Assembly: GCA_964596105.1 (NCBI GenBank) | Contig: CAZQRT010000020.1 | Location: forward strand, 1 to 19,523 | Direction of reading: 5' to 3' | Length of the DNA: 19,523 nt | DNA from: CAJUOR01 sp964596105 | GTDB lineage: Bacteria; Bacillota_I; Bacilli_A; Erysipelotrichales; Coprobacillaceae | In this document: positions 6,590 through 13,658 of the stretch, in pieces | How the letters are laid out: each line of letters starts with the position of its first letter | Numbering within the stretch: position 1 is the stretch's first letter | Program-made: the position numbers and the translations under genes | The notes under the pieces: generated by a model | The model's database searches: none | Told to the model about the DNA's origin: nothing | Seen by the model: the letters and a program-made list of their open reading frames with translations, nothing else

Positions 6590-7363
6590 TCAGCCATTCG
6601 TCAGCTCATCGAGATAAATATAAAAACTGAGGCGCTTTTCATCATAAGAAGCCCCGTAACAGTCGAGAAAATACGCCACATCATCAGAAGTGAAAGCATC
6701 AAAATTATAACGCAATGTTCTGAGCCCGATGGCAAGATCCAGATAACGGTCATTAATCCCCGCCCCGGACACATCGAGCACCGCCGTGAGCTGTTTATTT
6801 TTGTCAACAAGAAAATTCGGGAAACAGACATCGCCGTGCGTGAACACGAGATCCTCGGTAAAATCCTGATTCAATACCGCCCGCTTATAGATATCCTCCG
6901 GACTGCAATTGATTAATTCCCTTTCAAAATACTCACATTTCGCGCTGCCATGAAGAACCGTCATTTCAGCCTGTTTCATCTTCCAGGCACGGCCGTGATC
7001 AAAAGGAAAATCTTTGATATCAATAGCGTGAATCATCCTTAATATCTCAGCGTAATAGCGGATCAGTTCCGCCTTTTCAAAAAGCGGCATGGCCTCATTC
7101 AACATCATGCCCTTTTCCATTGAAACAATCAAAACATAATCATCATCAAGCCGCCCGTTGTAGTAAACCTCCGGCACCGGAAGCTTCCCCTTCAGCCAGC
7201 GGTAGATTTCCCCCTCTTCATATACCGCGATTCTCCGGGAATATTTCACCACACACGGCATGCCCTGCCACCCTTGCGGACAAAGCCACATGGTTTCCGG
7301 GGAAAAGCCGATCTGCGGGGGACGGGCACCGGTTAAATCCACGCCCAGCCGGGACAGGTTCAT
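6590..7363 (-). CDS. Aminoglycoside phosphotransferase (APH(3')-like) family kinase
   Basis: This 257-residue protein kinase-like small-molecule kinase (APH family, PF01636) is close in length to APH(3') enzymes (about 264). Lys40 in VVKY is the candidate ATP lysine. The catalytic segment THGDVCFPNFLVD holds His176, Asp178 and Asn183. LDVSGAG holds the second metal Asp197, followed by INDRYLDLAIGLR, very like the DRYxDIA segment of kanamycin kinases. The C-terminus YDEKRLSFYIYLDEL also resembles APH(3')-III. All catalytic residues are present, so it should be active. The substrate could be an aminoglycoside or a native metabolite. It overlaps exoA by ATGA and precedes threonine ammonia-lyase by 13 bases, so it belongs to a housekeeping operon, not to an obvious resistance island. 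Confidence 0.85.
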   Translation of the reverse strand: MNLSRLGVDLTGARPPQIGFSPETMWLCPQGWQGMPCVVKYSRRIAVYEEGEIYRWLKGKLPVPEVYYNGRLDDDYVLIVSMEKGMMLNEAMPLFEKAELIRYYAEILRMIHAIDIKDFPFDHGRAWKMKQAEMTVLHGSAKCEYFERELINCSPEDIYKRAVLNQDFTEDLVFTHGDVCFPNFLVDKNKQLTAVLDVSGAGINDRYLDLAIGLRTLRYNFDAFTSDDVAYFLDCYGASYDEKRLSFYIYLDELTNG

Positions 7364-8109
7364 ATAATCAGCTCCAGCCCCACCGGGCAGTGATCAGAGC
7401 CGGTCACATCACGGTATATTTTCGCGTCCACCAGCCGTTTATCCAGTCCCTGATCGACGATAAAATAATCGATGCGCCAGCCGGCGTTATGCTCGCGGGC
7501 CTTGAAACGGTACGACCACCACGAATAAGCCTCCGTCTTCTCGGGATAAAAATATCGGTAGGTGTCGATATAACCATGGGACAATAAACGGGTCAGACAC
7601 GCTCTTTCCTCATCACTGAAGCCGTTGCTGCCGCGGTTGGCAGCCGGATTTTTAAGGTCGATCTCCTCATGAGCGACATTTAAATCCCCGCACAAGATGA
7701 CATGCTTGTTTAAACCATCCAGATAAGCCAAAAGAGCATCCTCAAAAGCGAGGCGGTAATCCAGGCGCACCAGCTCACTTTGGGAATTGGGGGTATAGCT
7801 CGTGACAAAATAAAAGTCATCAAACTCCAGCGTCAGCACCCGGCCCTCACTGTCAAAACGCTCGTCGTTTAAACCGTAAATGACCTGTAACGGGCTTCTT
7901 CTCGAAAATACCGCCACCCCGGAATACCCTTTTCTTTGCGCGCTGAAGTAATAAGACTCATAGCCGGGAAAATCTAACTCAATCTGCCCGGGCTGGCATT
8001 TGGTTTCCTGAACCGCGAACAGATCAGCGTCAGCCGCCTGAAAAAAATCCCCGAAACCCTTCTGGGCACAGGCCCTTAAGCCGTTCACATTCCATGATAT
8101 CAGTTTCAT
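7360..8109 (-). CDS. exoA: Exodeoxyribonuclease III / AP endonuclease
   Basis: This 249-residue exonuclease III-type enzyme cleaves DNA at abasic sites and trims 3' ends in base excision repair. The endonuclease/exonuclease/phosphatase fold motifs are complete: Asn7 in SWNVNGLRA, metal-binding Glu35 in FAVQETK, YTPNS (106-110), Asp142 and Asn144 in CGDLNVAH, YSWWSYR (195-201), WRIDYF and the final GSDHCPV with Asp239-His240. Length is close to that of Bacillus ExoA. The start at 8109 (MKLISWN) is taken because the family begins there and GGTGAG lies 7 bases upstream. In-frame starts further upstream (8127, 8157) would extend into the terminator hairpin. First gene of a six-gene unit ending in the DUF1461 gene. 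Confidence 0.95.
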   Translation of the reverse strand: MKLISWNVNGLRACAQKGFGDFFQAADADLFAVQETKCQPGQIELDFPGYESYYFSAQRKGYSGVAVFSRRSPLQVIYGLNDERFDSEGRVLTLEFDDFYFVTSYTPNSQSELVRLDYRLAFEDALLAYLDGLNKHVILCGDLNVAHEEIDLKNPAANRGSNGFSDEERACLTRLLSHGYIDTYRYFYPEKTEAYSWWSYRFKAREHNAGWRIDYFIVDQGLDKRLVDAKIYRDVTGSDHCPVGLELII

Positions 8110-8128
8110 AAAAATTCTCACCGCCATG

Positions 8129-8152
8129 AAAAAAGCGCTTGAATAAGCGCAA
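8129..8152 (-). terminator. Terminator between the GyrI-like gene and exoA
   Basis: On the minus strand GCGCTT and AAGCGC pair around an ATTC loop and are followed by six T. I see no good promoter between this hairpin and exoA, so partial read-through from the upstream promoter may feed the exoA operon. Confidence 0.75.
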
Positions 8153-8157
8153 GTCAA

Positions 8158-8769
8158 TCAGATATCCGTTACCGCATAACGAACAATCGTTTTCAGTTTT
8201 TCCGGCTTCACCTTTTCCGGTTTGTTCAGATAAATCTCATGATGCATGCCATTCAGTTTCATATTCTGGACAATGATATATTCCATGATCTCCTTCGTCG
8301 TCATGATTTCCGTATTATAAGGACCGATATGCAGCTTCTGGACACTCTTGCCTTCATGAAAATCCTTTAAATAAATGTCCTCCAGATAGGGATTGGTCCT
8401 TTTCGCCTTCGCCGCTTCCTTGATCTTCGCGAACGTCTTCTCATCAAGCATATCAGGCTGACAAAGCATCAGCGTATAGCGAATCATCTTCTTGCGGGTC
8501 ACATCAAACTTCTCATTATCGTAGGTGTCCCACAATCCCTCCAGCGGGGCAATGGTATAATGAATGTCGGGATCCGCCTCCTTGTAATAAGCGCGAATCT
8601 CCCTGGCCATCATGAACATCGCCTTCGACTGCATCTTAAACTCTTCAATCTGCGGATTACCCACGCCATCAATCATGAGAAAACGGAACTTGGGAACAAC
8701 CACTGTATCGATTGATTTTATATTGGCGTCAAACAGTTCACGATACTCCTTTTTCACATCGAACAGCAT
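8158..8769 (-). CDS. GyrI-like small-molecule-binding domain protein
   Basis: This 203-residue stand-alone GyrI-like protein (PF06445, COG4832 type) has no DNA-binding domain. Family-like segments are the early VVVPKFRFLMIDGVGNP, the YTIAPLEGLWDT core strand (about 83-94), and the late VQKLHIGPYNTE strand followed by a helix. The family shares the AraC/BmrR effector-binding fold; some members bind or hydrolyse small cyclopropane-type or drug-like compounds. The start at 8769 is preferred: AAGGGG lies 11 bases upstream. The alternative ATG at 8793 sits almost at the predicted transcription start and has no ribosome binding site. The gene has an extended -10 promoter and its own terminator. The ligand is unknown. 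Confidence 0.85.
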   Translation of the reverse strand: MLFDVKKEYRELFDANIKSIDTVVVPKFRFLMIDGVGNPQIEEFKMQSKAMFMMAREIRAYYKEADPDIHYTIAPLEGLWDTYDNEKFDVTRKKMIRYTLMLCQPDMLDEKTFAKIKEAAKAKRTNPYLEDIYLKDFHEGKSVQKLHIGPYNTEIMTTKEIMEYIIVQNMKLNGMHHEIYLNKPEKVKPEKLKTIVRYAVTDI

Positions 8770-8798
8770 ATCCGTATCATCCCCTTTGACCATGGAAT

Positions 8799-8807
8799 AT
8801 TATATCA
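8799..8807 (-). promoter_or_regulatory. Extended -10 promoter of the GyrI-like gene
   Basis: The minus strand shows TGA-TATAAT, a perfect extended -10. No convincing -35 box is seen. Predicted transcription begins near 8792, which makes the ATG at 8793 unlikely as the start codon. Confidence 0.65.
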
Positions 8808-8844
8808 TTTCTTAGATGAAAAGCCATACTATTTCTTTTGAAAT

Positions 8845-9291
8845 TTAACGCAGGTCGTGACGCATTTCCACCATGCTTATCTTCATGACTTTCTTCTCTT
8901 TGACAAAAACAGCGCCCATCGCCTCATAAAAAGGCACCGCGGCGACATTCGCGTCAAGCGTCATAGACTTTAAACCGCGCTTTTTAACTAAACGCAAAGC
9001 ATCCTCATATAACGCTTTGCCGTAACCTTTTCTCTGATAATCAGGATCGACAAAAAGATTGGCGAGGTAGCCGTTGATCTCTAGCTCATAAAAGCCCGCA
9101 ATCTCCCCGTTTTCCTTTATCCCCCGAATCGTCACATCATGCGCGACCCGGTAGCGAAAACGGTGCCTGGAAAAGTAGCGAAGATACAAAATCCGGATCC
9201 AGGGATAACGGCGATGGGGATCGATGTTCTGATCAAAACACCGCATCCCGATCTCCTTTAACCTCCCGTAGTCATCAACCGCCGTGATCAT
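8845..9291 (-). CDS. GNAT family N-acetyltransferase
   Basis: This 148-residue acetyltransferase has the GNAT fold. The acetyl-CoA pyrophosphate-binding motif A is clear: LFVDPDYQRKGYGKAL with Q86-R-K-G-Y-G91. The later DANVAAVPFYEAMGAVFV (113-130) is the usual motif B with the N-x-x-A-x-x-FYE pattern of amino-group acetyltransferases. It would transfer an acetyl group from acetyl-CoA to an amine; the substrate cannot be read from sequence. The start at 9291 lies one base after the stop of the glutaredoxin-like gene and has no ribosome binding site of its own, so translation probably depends on coupling. It is the third gene of the cyclophilin operon. Confidence 0.85.
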   Translation of the reverse strand: MITAVDDYGRLKEIGMRCFDQNIDPHRRYPWIRILYLRYFSRHRFRYRVAHDVTIRGIKENGEIAGFYELEINGYLANLFVDPDYQRKGYGKALYEDALRLVKKRGLKSMTLDANVAAVPFYEAMGAVFVKEKKVMKISMVEMRHDLR

Positions 9292-9292
9292 C

Positions 9293-9550
9293 TTATAAAG
9301 CGGCGTCTAAAACCGCCTTGACCGTCGCCTTATCTAAAATTCCCTCCGCCATCTTCTTCTCATCCACGTAAAAAGTCGGCACATAGTAATAGTCATAGGA
9401 GTTGGCCAAATCCGGCTCCTCGCTCTCCTCAATCATCGTGATCTCCAGGTTCTCATAAGCCGGATTCTCTTTTTTTAGCGCCTTTAAATCGCGCATCGTC
9501 TGCTTGCAGTAAGGGCAGTCTTTTAAATAAAACAGTGTGATCTTTTTCAT
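9293..9550 (-). CDS. Glutaredoxin-like protein with CPYC motif
   Basis: This 85-residue thioredoxin-fold protein has the strand ITLFYLKDCPYCKQT. The redox pair is Cys12-Pro-Tyr-Cys15, the classical glutaredoxin signature. The cis-proline loop is VPTF at 57-60, and the end has a charged helix. Glutaredoxins reduce disulfides or protein mixed disulfides. Because many Bacillota lack glutathione, the natural reductant may be another thiol or thioredoxin reductase; this is inference. The start overlaps the cyclophilin stop by ATGA. The acidic EESEEPDLANSYDYYY insert before the cis-Pro is longer than in minimal glutaredoxins. Confidence 0.88.
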   Translation of the reverse strand: MKKITLFYLKDCPYCKQTMRDLKALKKENPAYENLEITMIEESEEPDLANSYDYYYVPTFYVDEKKMAEGILDKATVKAVLDAAL

Positions 9551-10023
9551 GAAATGACCTCCATTTTTTTGATGATCTGCGTCTTCAGCGGCATATCCCG
9601 CTGATCCGTCGGAGTCGTCGCGATCTCATCGACAACCTCCATCCCGCTGATCACGCGCCCGAAAGCGGCATACTGCCCGTCCAGGTGCGGGGCATCCTGA
9701 TGCATGATAAAAAACTGCGAACTGGCGGAATTCGGATCATTCGTGCGCGCCATCGACAGCACGCCCCGCGTGTGCTTCAAAGGATTGGAAAAGCCGTTAC
9801 TTTGAAACTCCCCCGGAATCGGCGCGGTATGACGCGGCCGCATCTGACGGTCATAACCGCCGCCCTGAATCATAAAACCGGCAATCACGCGGTGAAAAAT
9901 CAAACCGTCATAAAAACCCTGCCGGACTAAAGAAACAAAGTTCGCCACCGTCTTCGGGGCGGCTTTCTCATCCAGTTCAACAGTAATTATCTTGCCATTT
10001 TCCATGGTTATCTTTACTTGCAT
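9547..10023 (-). CDS. Cyclophilin-type peptidyl-prolyl cis-trans isomerase
   Basis: This 158-residue cytoplasmic cyclophilin has no signal peptide. It catalyses cis-trans isomerisation of Xaa-Pro bonds during protein folding. Key features are PKTVANFVSLV, the catalytic Arg45 in FHRVIAGFMIQGG, MARTNDPNSASSQFFI with the Gln and Phe of the active site, and LDGQYAAFGRV near the C-terminus. The start at 10023 is chosen because GGAG lies 9 bases upstream; an ATG at 10032 overlaps that ribosome binding site, and one at 10038 lies at the predicted transcript start. It leads an operon with a glutaredoxin-like protein and a GNAT enzyme. Confidence 0.93.
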   Translation of the reverse strand: MQVKITMENGKIITVELDEKAAPKTVANFVSLVRQGFYDGLIFHRVIAGFMIQGGGYDRQMRPRHTAPIPGEFQSNGFSNPLKHTRGVLSMARTNDPNSASSQFFIMHQDAPHLDGQYAAFGRVISGMEVVDEIATTPTDQRDMPLKTQIIKKMEVIS

Positions 10024-10042
10024 GATTCTCATCTCCAAAAAT

Positions 10043-10051
10043 ATTATACCA
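10043..10051 (-). promoter_or_regulatory. Extended -10 promoter of the cyclophilin operon
   Basis: The minus strand carries TGG-TATAAT, a perfect extended -10, about 20 bases before the start codon. The -35 region is weak. No terminator separates it from the pspC-like gene upstream, so read-through is also possible. Confidence 0.65.
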
Positions 10052-10068
10052 CATAATCCATAACAAAG

Positions 10069-10248
10069 CTATCCCTGCGGCATCACCAGGGCGCAGGCCA
10101 GATACAACAGAAACCCCGTGCCGCCCATCACCGTGAGCAGAACGAAAACGGCCCGCACGAGATTGGAATCCACGCCCAGATATGCGCCGATGCCCCCGCA
10201 TACCCCGCAGATTACGCGGTCATAAGGACTCTTCAGAAGTCTTCTCAT
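10069..10248 (-). CDS. PspC domain protein
   Basis: This 59-residue protein is a nearly bare PspC domain (PF04024). A basic start is followed by VICGVCGGIGAYLGVD, a VRAVFVLL segment, and a hydrophobic helix with GGTGFLLYLACALVMP. The family includes envelope-stress proteins and small membrane proteins encoded with PadR regulators in Bacillota. The start at 10248 is chosen because GGAAAGG lies 9 bases upstream; the ATG at 10257 directly abuts that ribosome binding site. It overlaps the end of the PadR gene by 29 bases, so the two are coupled. Confidence 0.9.
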   Translation of the reverse strand: MRRLLKSPYDRVICGVCGGIGAYLGVDSNLVRAVFVLLTVMGGTGFLLYLACALVMPQG

Positions 10249-10570
10249 CTTCGTCATCCTTTCCGTTAATGATCAGCTGCACCGCCTGCACCCACTCATT
10301 CCACTCCGCCTTCTGCTCCTCAAAATGACGCCGTCCCGCCTCAGTGATGCGGTAGTAGCGGCGGGTGTGGCCCTGCTCGGTCATGACGGCGTAAGTCGTC
10401 AGAAAACCGTCATTCTTCAATCTTCGCAGTAAAGGATACAAGGTATTTTCGCTGATGGCAAGCACCTTGCTCAATTCCATTTTCAAACCGTAACCGTAAA
10501 CTTCTTTTCGGGAAATGACCGCCAGCACACACAGGTCCAAAATCCCCTTTTTAAACTGCGCGTCCATCAT
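10220..10570 (-). CDS. PadR family transcriptional regulator
   Basis: This 116-residue winged-helix regulator of the PadR family shows the diagnostic N-terminal LDLCVLAVI, then YGYGLKMELS, the recognition helix region SENTLYPLLRRLKNDGFL (about 41-58) and the wing with RRYYRITEAGRR. A C-terminal helix and an acidic tail follow. PadR proteins bind palindromic operators as dimers and usually repress their own operon. Here it lies between a HAAS-DUF4097 gene (20-base overlap upstream) and a PspC gene (29-base overlap downstream). The first of two tandem ATG codons is used; the second is at 10567. GGGGTGAG is 5 and 8 bases from them. Confidence 0.93.
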   Translation of the reverse strand: MMDAQFKKGILDLCVLAVISRKEVYGYGLKMELSKVLAISENTLYPLLRRLKNDGFLTTYAVMTEQGHTRRYYRITEAGRRHFEEQKAEWNEWVQAVQLIINGKDDEDEKTSEESL

Positions 10571-11498
10571 CTTGGCTCACCCCGGTCAGGATGATCCGGC
10601 CGTTTAAGGCCCGGGCCTTCACCACGATCGTATGGCCTGTCGTTTCACCCAGCGTTTTTTGATAATAATTGGAAAATTTCTTGCCGTCAATGGTCACGCG
10701 GCCGTTGCTGGCTCTTAAATCCAGCTCCTTGGCTAAAGGATTTGGCAGCATGTCATAGCGGATCTTGCCGTTGGTGCAGTTTAAATCGGCCTGATAAGCG
10801 ACGCAGTGATCAAGCACGACGCGGCCGTTGGCGCAGTGAATGGTGACATAACCGCAGATGGCGTGATCCAGCAGCGTCGATCCGTTCACGCAGTGAAGGG
10901 TCAGACGCGGATATATCTTTCTGTCATGACCGTGCAGCACGATGCGCCCATTGGGCTCGCGGGCCGTGACCTTTCCCCTGAAACCAGCCGGGAAAGAAAC
11001 CTTCACGGGAACCGTGCTGGCGAAAAAACGGCGGTTGACCTGGGTGACAAGCAAAATCCCGTTTTCCTTCACCACCGTGACGCAGTTTTCCTCGGAACTC
11101 TCCCAGCTTAAAGAAAAATCACCTTCATCACAAGCGTCCATCTCTAAATCCCCGTTCTTTAAATTCAGGCGGATTTCCTGAACATCATCGAGACTTTCCT
11201 GAAAACTTCCGTGATACTGGCGGTTCAGCGACTCGCTCATCCGCTCCGTGACATCCTGGATCTTTTTAAACACCTGGTCCAGGATCTGATCCAGCGTCAT
11301 ATCCGGCTTCACCTGACGCAGCAAATCGCGGGCAATTTCACGGGGATCGCCTAATTCCTGCAGGATATCTTCCTCGCTTCGGCCAAAATCCATCGCCTCC
11401 TGGATATAACTCTCATAATATTCCAGGACAGAACGGACCTCATCATAAGGCAGCTGGTCTTTCAAGCAGTCCTCCAGGGTCTTTAAAAACTCTCTCAT
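10551..11498 (-). CDS. HAAS/DUF1700 plus DUF4097 domain protein
   Basis: This 315-residue protein has an N-terminal HAAS-like alpha-helical domain (about 1-65, with YYESYIQEAM and LGDPREIARDLL) followed by a linker helix. A C-terminal DUF4097-type beta-solenoid (about 105-315) is built from repeated NG turns: KNGDLEMD, PNGRIVLHG, VNGSTLLDH, ANGRVVLDH, TNGKIRYD, SNGRVTIDG and LNGRIILTG. No signal peptide or transmembrane helix is seen. Such proteins are often encoded with PadR and PspC partners and are linked to envelope-stress control in Bacillota; their exact activity is unknown. AAGGAGGAG precedes the start by 6 bases. First gene of its operon. Confidence 0.88.
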   Translation of the reverse strand: MREFLKTLEDCLKDQLPYDEVRSVLEYYESYIQEAMDFGRSEEDILQELGDPREIARDLLRQVKPDMTLDQILDQVFKKIQDVTERMSESLNRQYHGSFQESLDDVQEIRLNLKNGDLEMDACDEGDFSLSWESSEENCVTVVKENGILLVTQVNRRFFASTVPVKVSFPAGFRGKVTAREPNGRIVLHGHDRKIYPRLTLHCVNGSTLLDHAICGYVTIHCANGRVVLDHCVAYQADLNCTNGKIRYDMLPNPLAKELDLRASNGRVTIDGKKFSNYYQKTLGETTGHTIVVKARALNGRIILTGVSQDDGRAV

Positions 11499-11513
11499 AT
11501 GATCTCCTCCTTA

Positions 11514-11549
11514 TACTGTATTATACACACTATCATTTTAAATACAATA
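11514..11549. promoter_or_regulatory. Candidate PadR operator (inverted repeat)
   Basis: TACTGTAT at 11514-11521 and ATACAATA at 11542-11549 match as an inverted repeat in 7 of 8 positions. The arms cover the -10 and -35 boxes of the operon. This suits autorepression by a PadR dimer, but the 20-base gap between arms is wider than in many PadR sites, so the call is an inference. Confidence 0.4.
11520..11547 (-). promoter_or_regulatory. Promoter of the HAAS-DUF4097/padR/pspC operon
   Basis: On the minus strand TTGTAT (11547-11542) and TATAAT (11525-11520) have a 16-base spacer. The ribosome binding site AAGGAGGAG follows directly. Inverted-repeat arms lie over both boxes; see the separate operator entry. 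Confidence 0.7.
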
Positions 11550-11566
11550 CCATTTTAAATTAAATA

Positions 11567-11594
11567 TTGACCTTTTAATAACCATGAATAGAAT
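11567..11594 (+). promoter_or_regulatory. Promoter of the HAD phosphatase gene
   Basis: TTGACC (11567-11572) and TAGAAT (11589-11594) have a 16-base spacer. Predicted transcription starts near 11601, just before AAAGGAG. It shows that the frame beginning at 11584 cannot be the real start. Confidence 0.6.
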
Positions 11595-11613
11595 AAAACC
11601 GAAAGGAGATCTT

Positions 11614-12252
11614 ATGAACAAACAATATCTGCTTTTTGATCTGGACGGCACCCTGACCGATCCTTACCCGGGCATCAGCCATTCGATATTATACGCCCTC
11701 GATCAGCTGCGGCTTCCCCATCCCGAAGAAGAACAACTCAAAGCGTTTATCGGGCCGCCGCTCTGGGAGTCTTTTCAAACCATTTTAAACATGGACGAGA
11801 AAACCGCTGATATGGCTGTCAGCTTTTACCGGGAGTATTTTTCCGAAAAGGGCCTTTTTGAAAACATTCCCTATCCCGGCATTCAGGAAACCTTAAAAGC
11901 CCTGAAACAAAAAGGCAAAACGCTCGCCCTGGCTACCTCCAAGCCGCAGCCTTTTGCCCTAAAAATCATGGAGCATTTTGACCTTGCCCAATATTTTGAG
12001 ATCATCCAGGGTCCGGAACTTCGTGACAGGTCGGAAAGCAAAGCCGCTGTCATCAAGTCTGTCCTGGAAAAATTGAACAATCCGGATAAAGATTTGTGCA
12101 TCATGATCGGCGACCGCCATCATGACGGCGACGGCGCCATCGCCAGCCATATCGACTTCATGGGCGTGCTGTACGGCTACGGGAGCGAAGAAGAACTGAG
12201 CACAGCGAAAATTCTCATCAAAAAACCCCAGGAGATGCTTCAGTATTTATGA
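11614..12252 (+). CDS. HAD superfamily hydrolase, phosphoglycolate-phosphatase-like
   Basis: This 212-residue HAD phosphatase with an alpha-helical cap (about residues 16-85) is of the Gph/PGP type. Motif I is FDLDGTLTD with nucleophile Asp9 and acid/base Asp11. Motif II is LALATSK with Thr108. Motif III is Lys143 in SESKAAVI. Motif IV is GDRHHDGDGA with Asp167 and Asp171, where family members usually have a single His. It likely dephosphorylates a small sugar phosphate or phosphoglycolate; the substrate is not readable. AAAGGAG lies 6 bases before the start at 11614. The gene's stop overlaps the stop of the convergent lipoprotein gene by 6 bases. Confidence 0.88.
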   Translation: MNKQYLLFDLDGTLTDPYPGISHSILYALDQLRLPHPEEEQLKAFIGPPLWESFQTILNMDEKTADMAVSFYREYFSEKGLFENIPYPGIQETLKALKQKGKTLALATSKPQPFALKIMEHFDLAQYFEIIQGPELRDRSESKAAVIKSVLEKLNNPDKDLCIMIGDRHHDGDGAIASHIDFMGVLYGYGSEEELSTAKILIKKPQEMLQYL

Positions 12253-12702
12253 GGCATCTTTTATTTGCACGCTTAACTCGTACTCATGTGAACCAGTAAT
12301 AAAATAAGTCATCCCCGTGGCATGCTCCCCGTCTAAGGTCATGACTCCGGTGGCCGCGCTGACATCCGCATCGATATCCTTCAATTTCTCGACATCGATA
12401 ATCGTAAACGCCAGGCTGTCCTCATCTATAGAAAACTCCCCGAAGCGGTCACACAGGGGATCCATGCGGGCAAAGCGGGATAAATAATCATCGACGGCCT
12501 GGCCGTCTAAAGTCGACTGCCCGTCCTCATACAAAAATTCCCCGGAAAAAACGATCTCATCATCCTGCTTCAGTTGTACCACACTGCTGATTCTGGAATA
12601 AGTCTCATACTCATCAAGCGCGTTACTGAAAACGCCCTCGGGACCATAGTCATAATCGCACGCGCATAAAACCAGACACAAAAACAAAAGCAGCTTCCTC
12701 AT
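12247..12702 (-). CDS. Hypothetical lipoprotein
   Basis: This 151-residue protein has a type II signal peptide: Arg2-Lys3, a leucine-rich core, and a lipobox L-C-A-C with the lipidated cysteine predicted at residue 15. The mature part is acidic and begins DYDYGPEG. It contains several strand-like segments and ends in a likely beta-rich C-terminus. I recognise no family. The start overlaps the aldo/keto reductase stop by ATGA, so the two are coupled. Its 3' end overlaps the HAD phosphatase stop by 6 bases with no terminator between. A role in sensing or binding outside the cell is only a guess from the lipid anchor. Confidence 0.7.
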   Translation of the reverse strand: MRKLLLFLCLVLCACDYDYGPEGVFSNALDEYETYSRISSVVQLKQDDEIVFSGEFLYEDGQSTLDGQAVDDYLSRFARMDPLCDRFGEFSIDEDSLAFTIIDVEKLKDIDADVSAATGVMTLDGEHATGMTYFITGSHEYELSVQIKDAS

Positions 12703-13607
12703 GGCAGCGTCTTTCCCCCGGCCAGATACAGCTTGTAGTAATCCTCGCGGCTCATCGTGATATCAAAGGCCCTGACTAATTCTTTCAAGTGCAAGGGACT
12801 CGTCGTACCGGCTACCGGCTGCATATGAGCGGGATGCCGTAATATCCAGGCCAGGCTGACCGCGGCCTTACTGATATGATACTTTTCGGAAAGCCGGTCC
12901 AGCTCTGAATTTAACGCACCGTAATTGGGATGATCGAGGAAACTGCCCTCGCTCCACGAAGCCTGCAGGATCGACCACGGCTGAATGGTGATATGATGAA
13001 GCATGCAGTAAGCGAGGATGCCGCCGTCATGATCGATTCCCTCGTTCATGTTCGCGTAGATCTGCTGATCGATCATCTGGCTGTTGACGACATTAAACTG
13101 CAGCTGATTGATCAAAAGCGGCTGTTTAACCACTTGCCGGTACAACTCAAGCTGCATGGCGCTCATATTGGAAACCCCGAAGTAACGCACCTTGCCGGAT
13201 GTATGCAATTCCTCAAACGCGGAACTGACCTCTTCGGGATCGCCTAAAATATCAGGCCGGTGCAAAAGCAAGATATCGAGATAATCGGTATGCAGACGGC
13301 TTAAAATCCCGTTGACCGCGGCAATGATATATTCCTTGTCAAAATTATAGCAGACCCCGGGAACAATCCCGCATTTTGACTGGATGATCATGTCCGAACG
13401 CCACGCCGGGTGTTTTTTCAAGACCTCCCCGAAGACGCTCTCACTTTTCCCGCCGCCGTAGATGTCGGCGTGATCAAAAAAGTTGATCCCGCACTCCCGC
13501 GCCACCGAAATCAATTCCTCAACTTCGGAAACACTTTCCCCGGCGATGCGCATGGCCCCCAAAGCCAGCTGCGAAGCCTTCAGATCCGCGATTTGCACAT
13601 ATTTCAT
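12699..13607 (-). CDS. Aldo/keto reductase, YdhF-like
   Basis: This 302-residue TIM-barrel NAD(P)H-dependent oxidoreductase reduces aldehydes or ketones. The catalytic tetrad is present: Asp45 and Tyr50 in FFDHADIYG, Lys78 in IIQSKCG, and His116 in LLLHRPD. GKVRYFGVSN and the late SLAWILRHP and PVAGTTSP segments are cofactor-binding regions typical of the group. The pattern KCGIVPG and HRPD point to the E. coli YdhF subgroup. AGGGAGGG lies 5-6 bases before the start. It has a promoter with a consensus TTGACA box, shared in part with the divergent DUF1836 gene. The physiological substrate is unknown. Confidence 0.93.
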   Translation of the reverse strand: MKYVQIADLKASQLALGAMRIAGESVSEVEELISVARECGINFFDHADIYGGGKSESVFGEVLKKHPAWRSDMIIQSKCGIVPGVCYNFDKEYIIAAVNGILSRLHTDYLDILLLHRPDILGDPEEVSSAFEELHTSGKVRYFGVSNMSAMQLELYRQVVKQPLLINQLQFNVVNSQMIDQQIYANMNEGIDHDGGILAYCMLHHITIQPWSILQASWSEGSFLDHPNYGALNSELDRLSEKYHISKAAVSLAWILRHPAHMQPVAGTTSPLHLKELVRAFDITMSREDYYKLYLAGGKTLP

Positions 13608-13628
13608 GATTTTCCCTCCCTTTTGTTT

Positions 13629-13658
13629 ATTTTAGACCAAAAAATCAACGATTGTCAA
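13629..13658 (-). promoter_or_regulatory. Promoter of the aldo/keto reductase operon
   Basis: On the minus strand TTGACA (13658-13653) and TAAAAT (13634-13629) have an 18-base spacer. The -35 box overlaps that of the divergent promoter. Confidence 0.75.

Noticed and set aside
8805..8844. Possible terminator after the GNAT gene (AATTTC/GAAAT)
   Set aside because: The stem is short and AT-only and no T-run follows, so it is not convincing.
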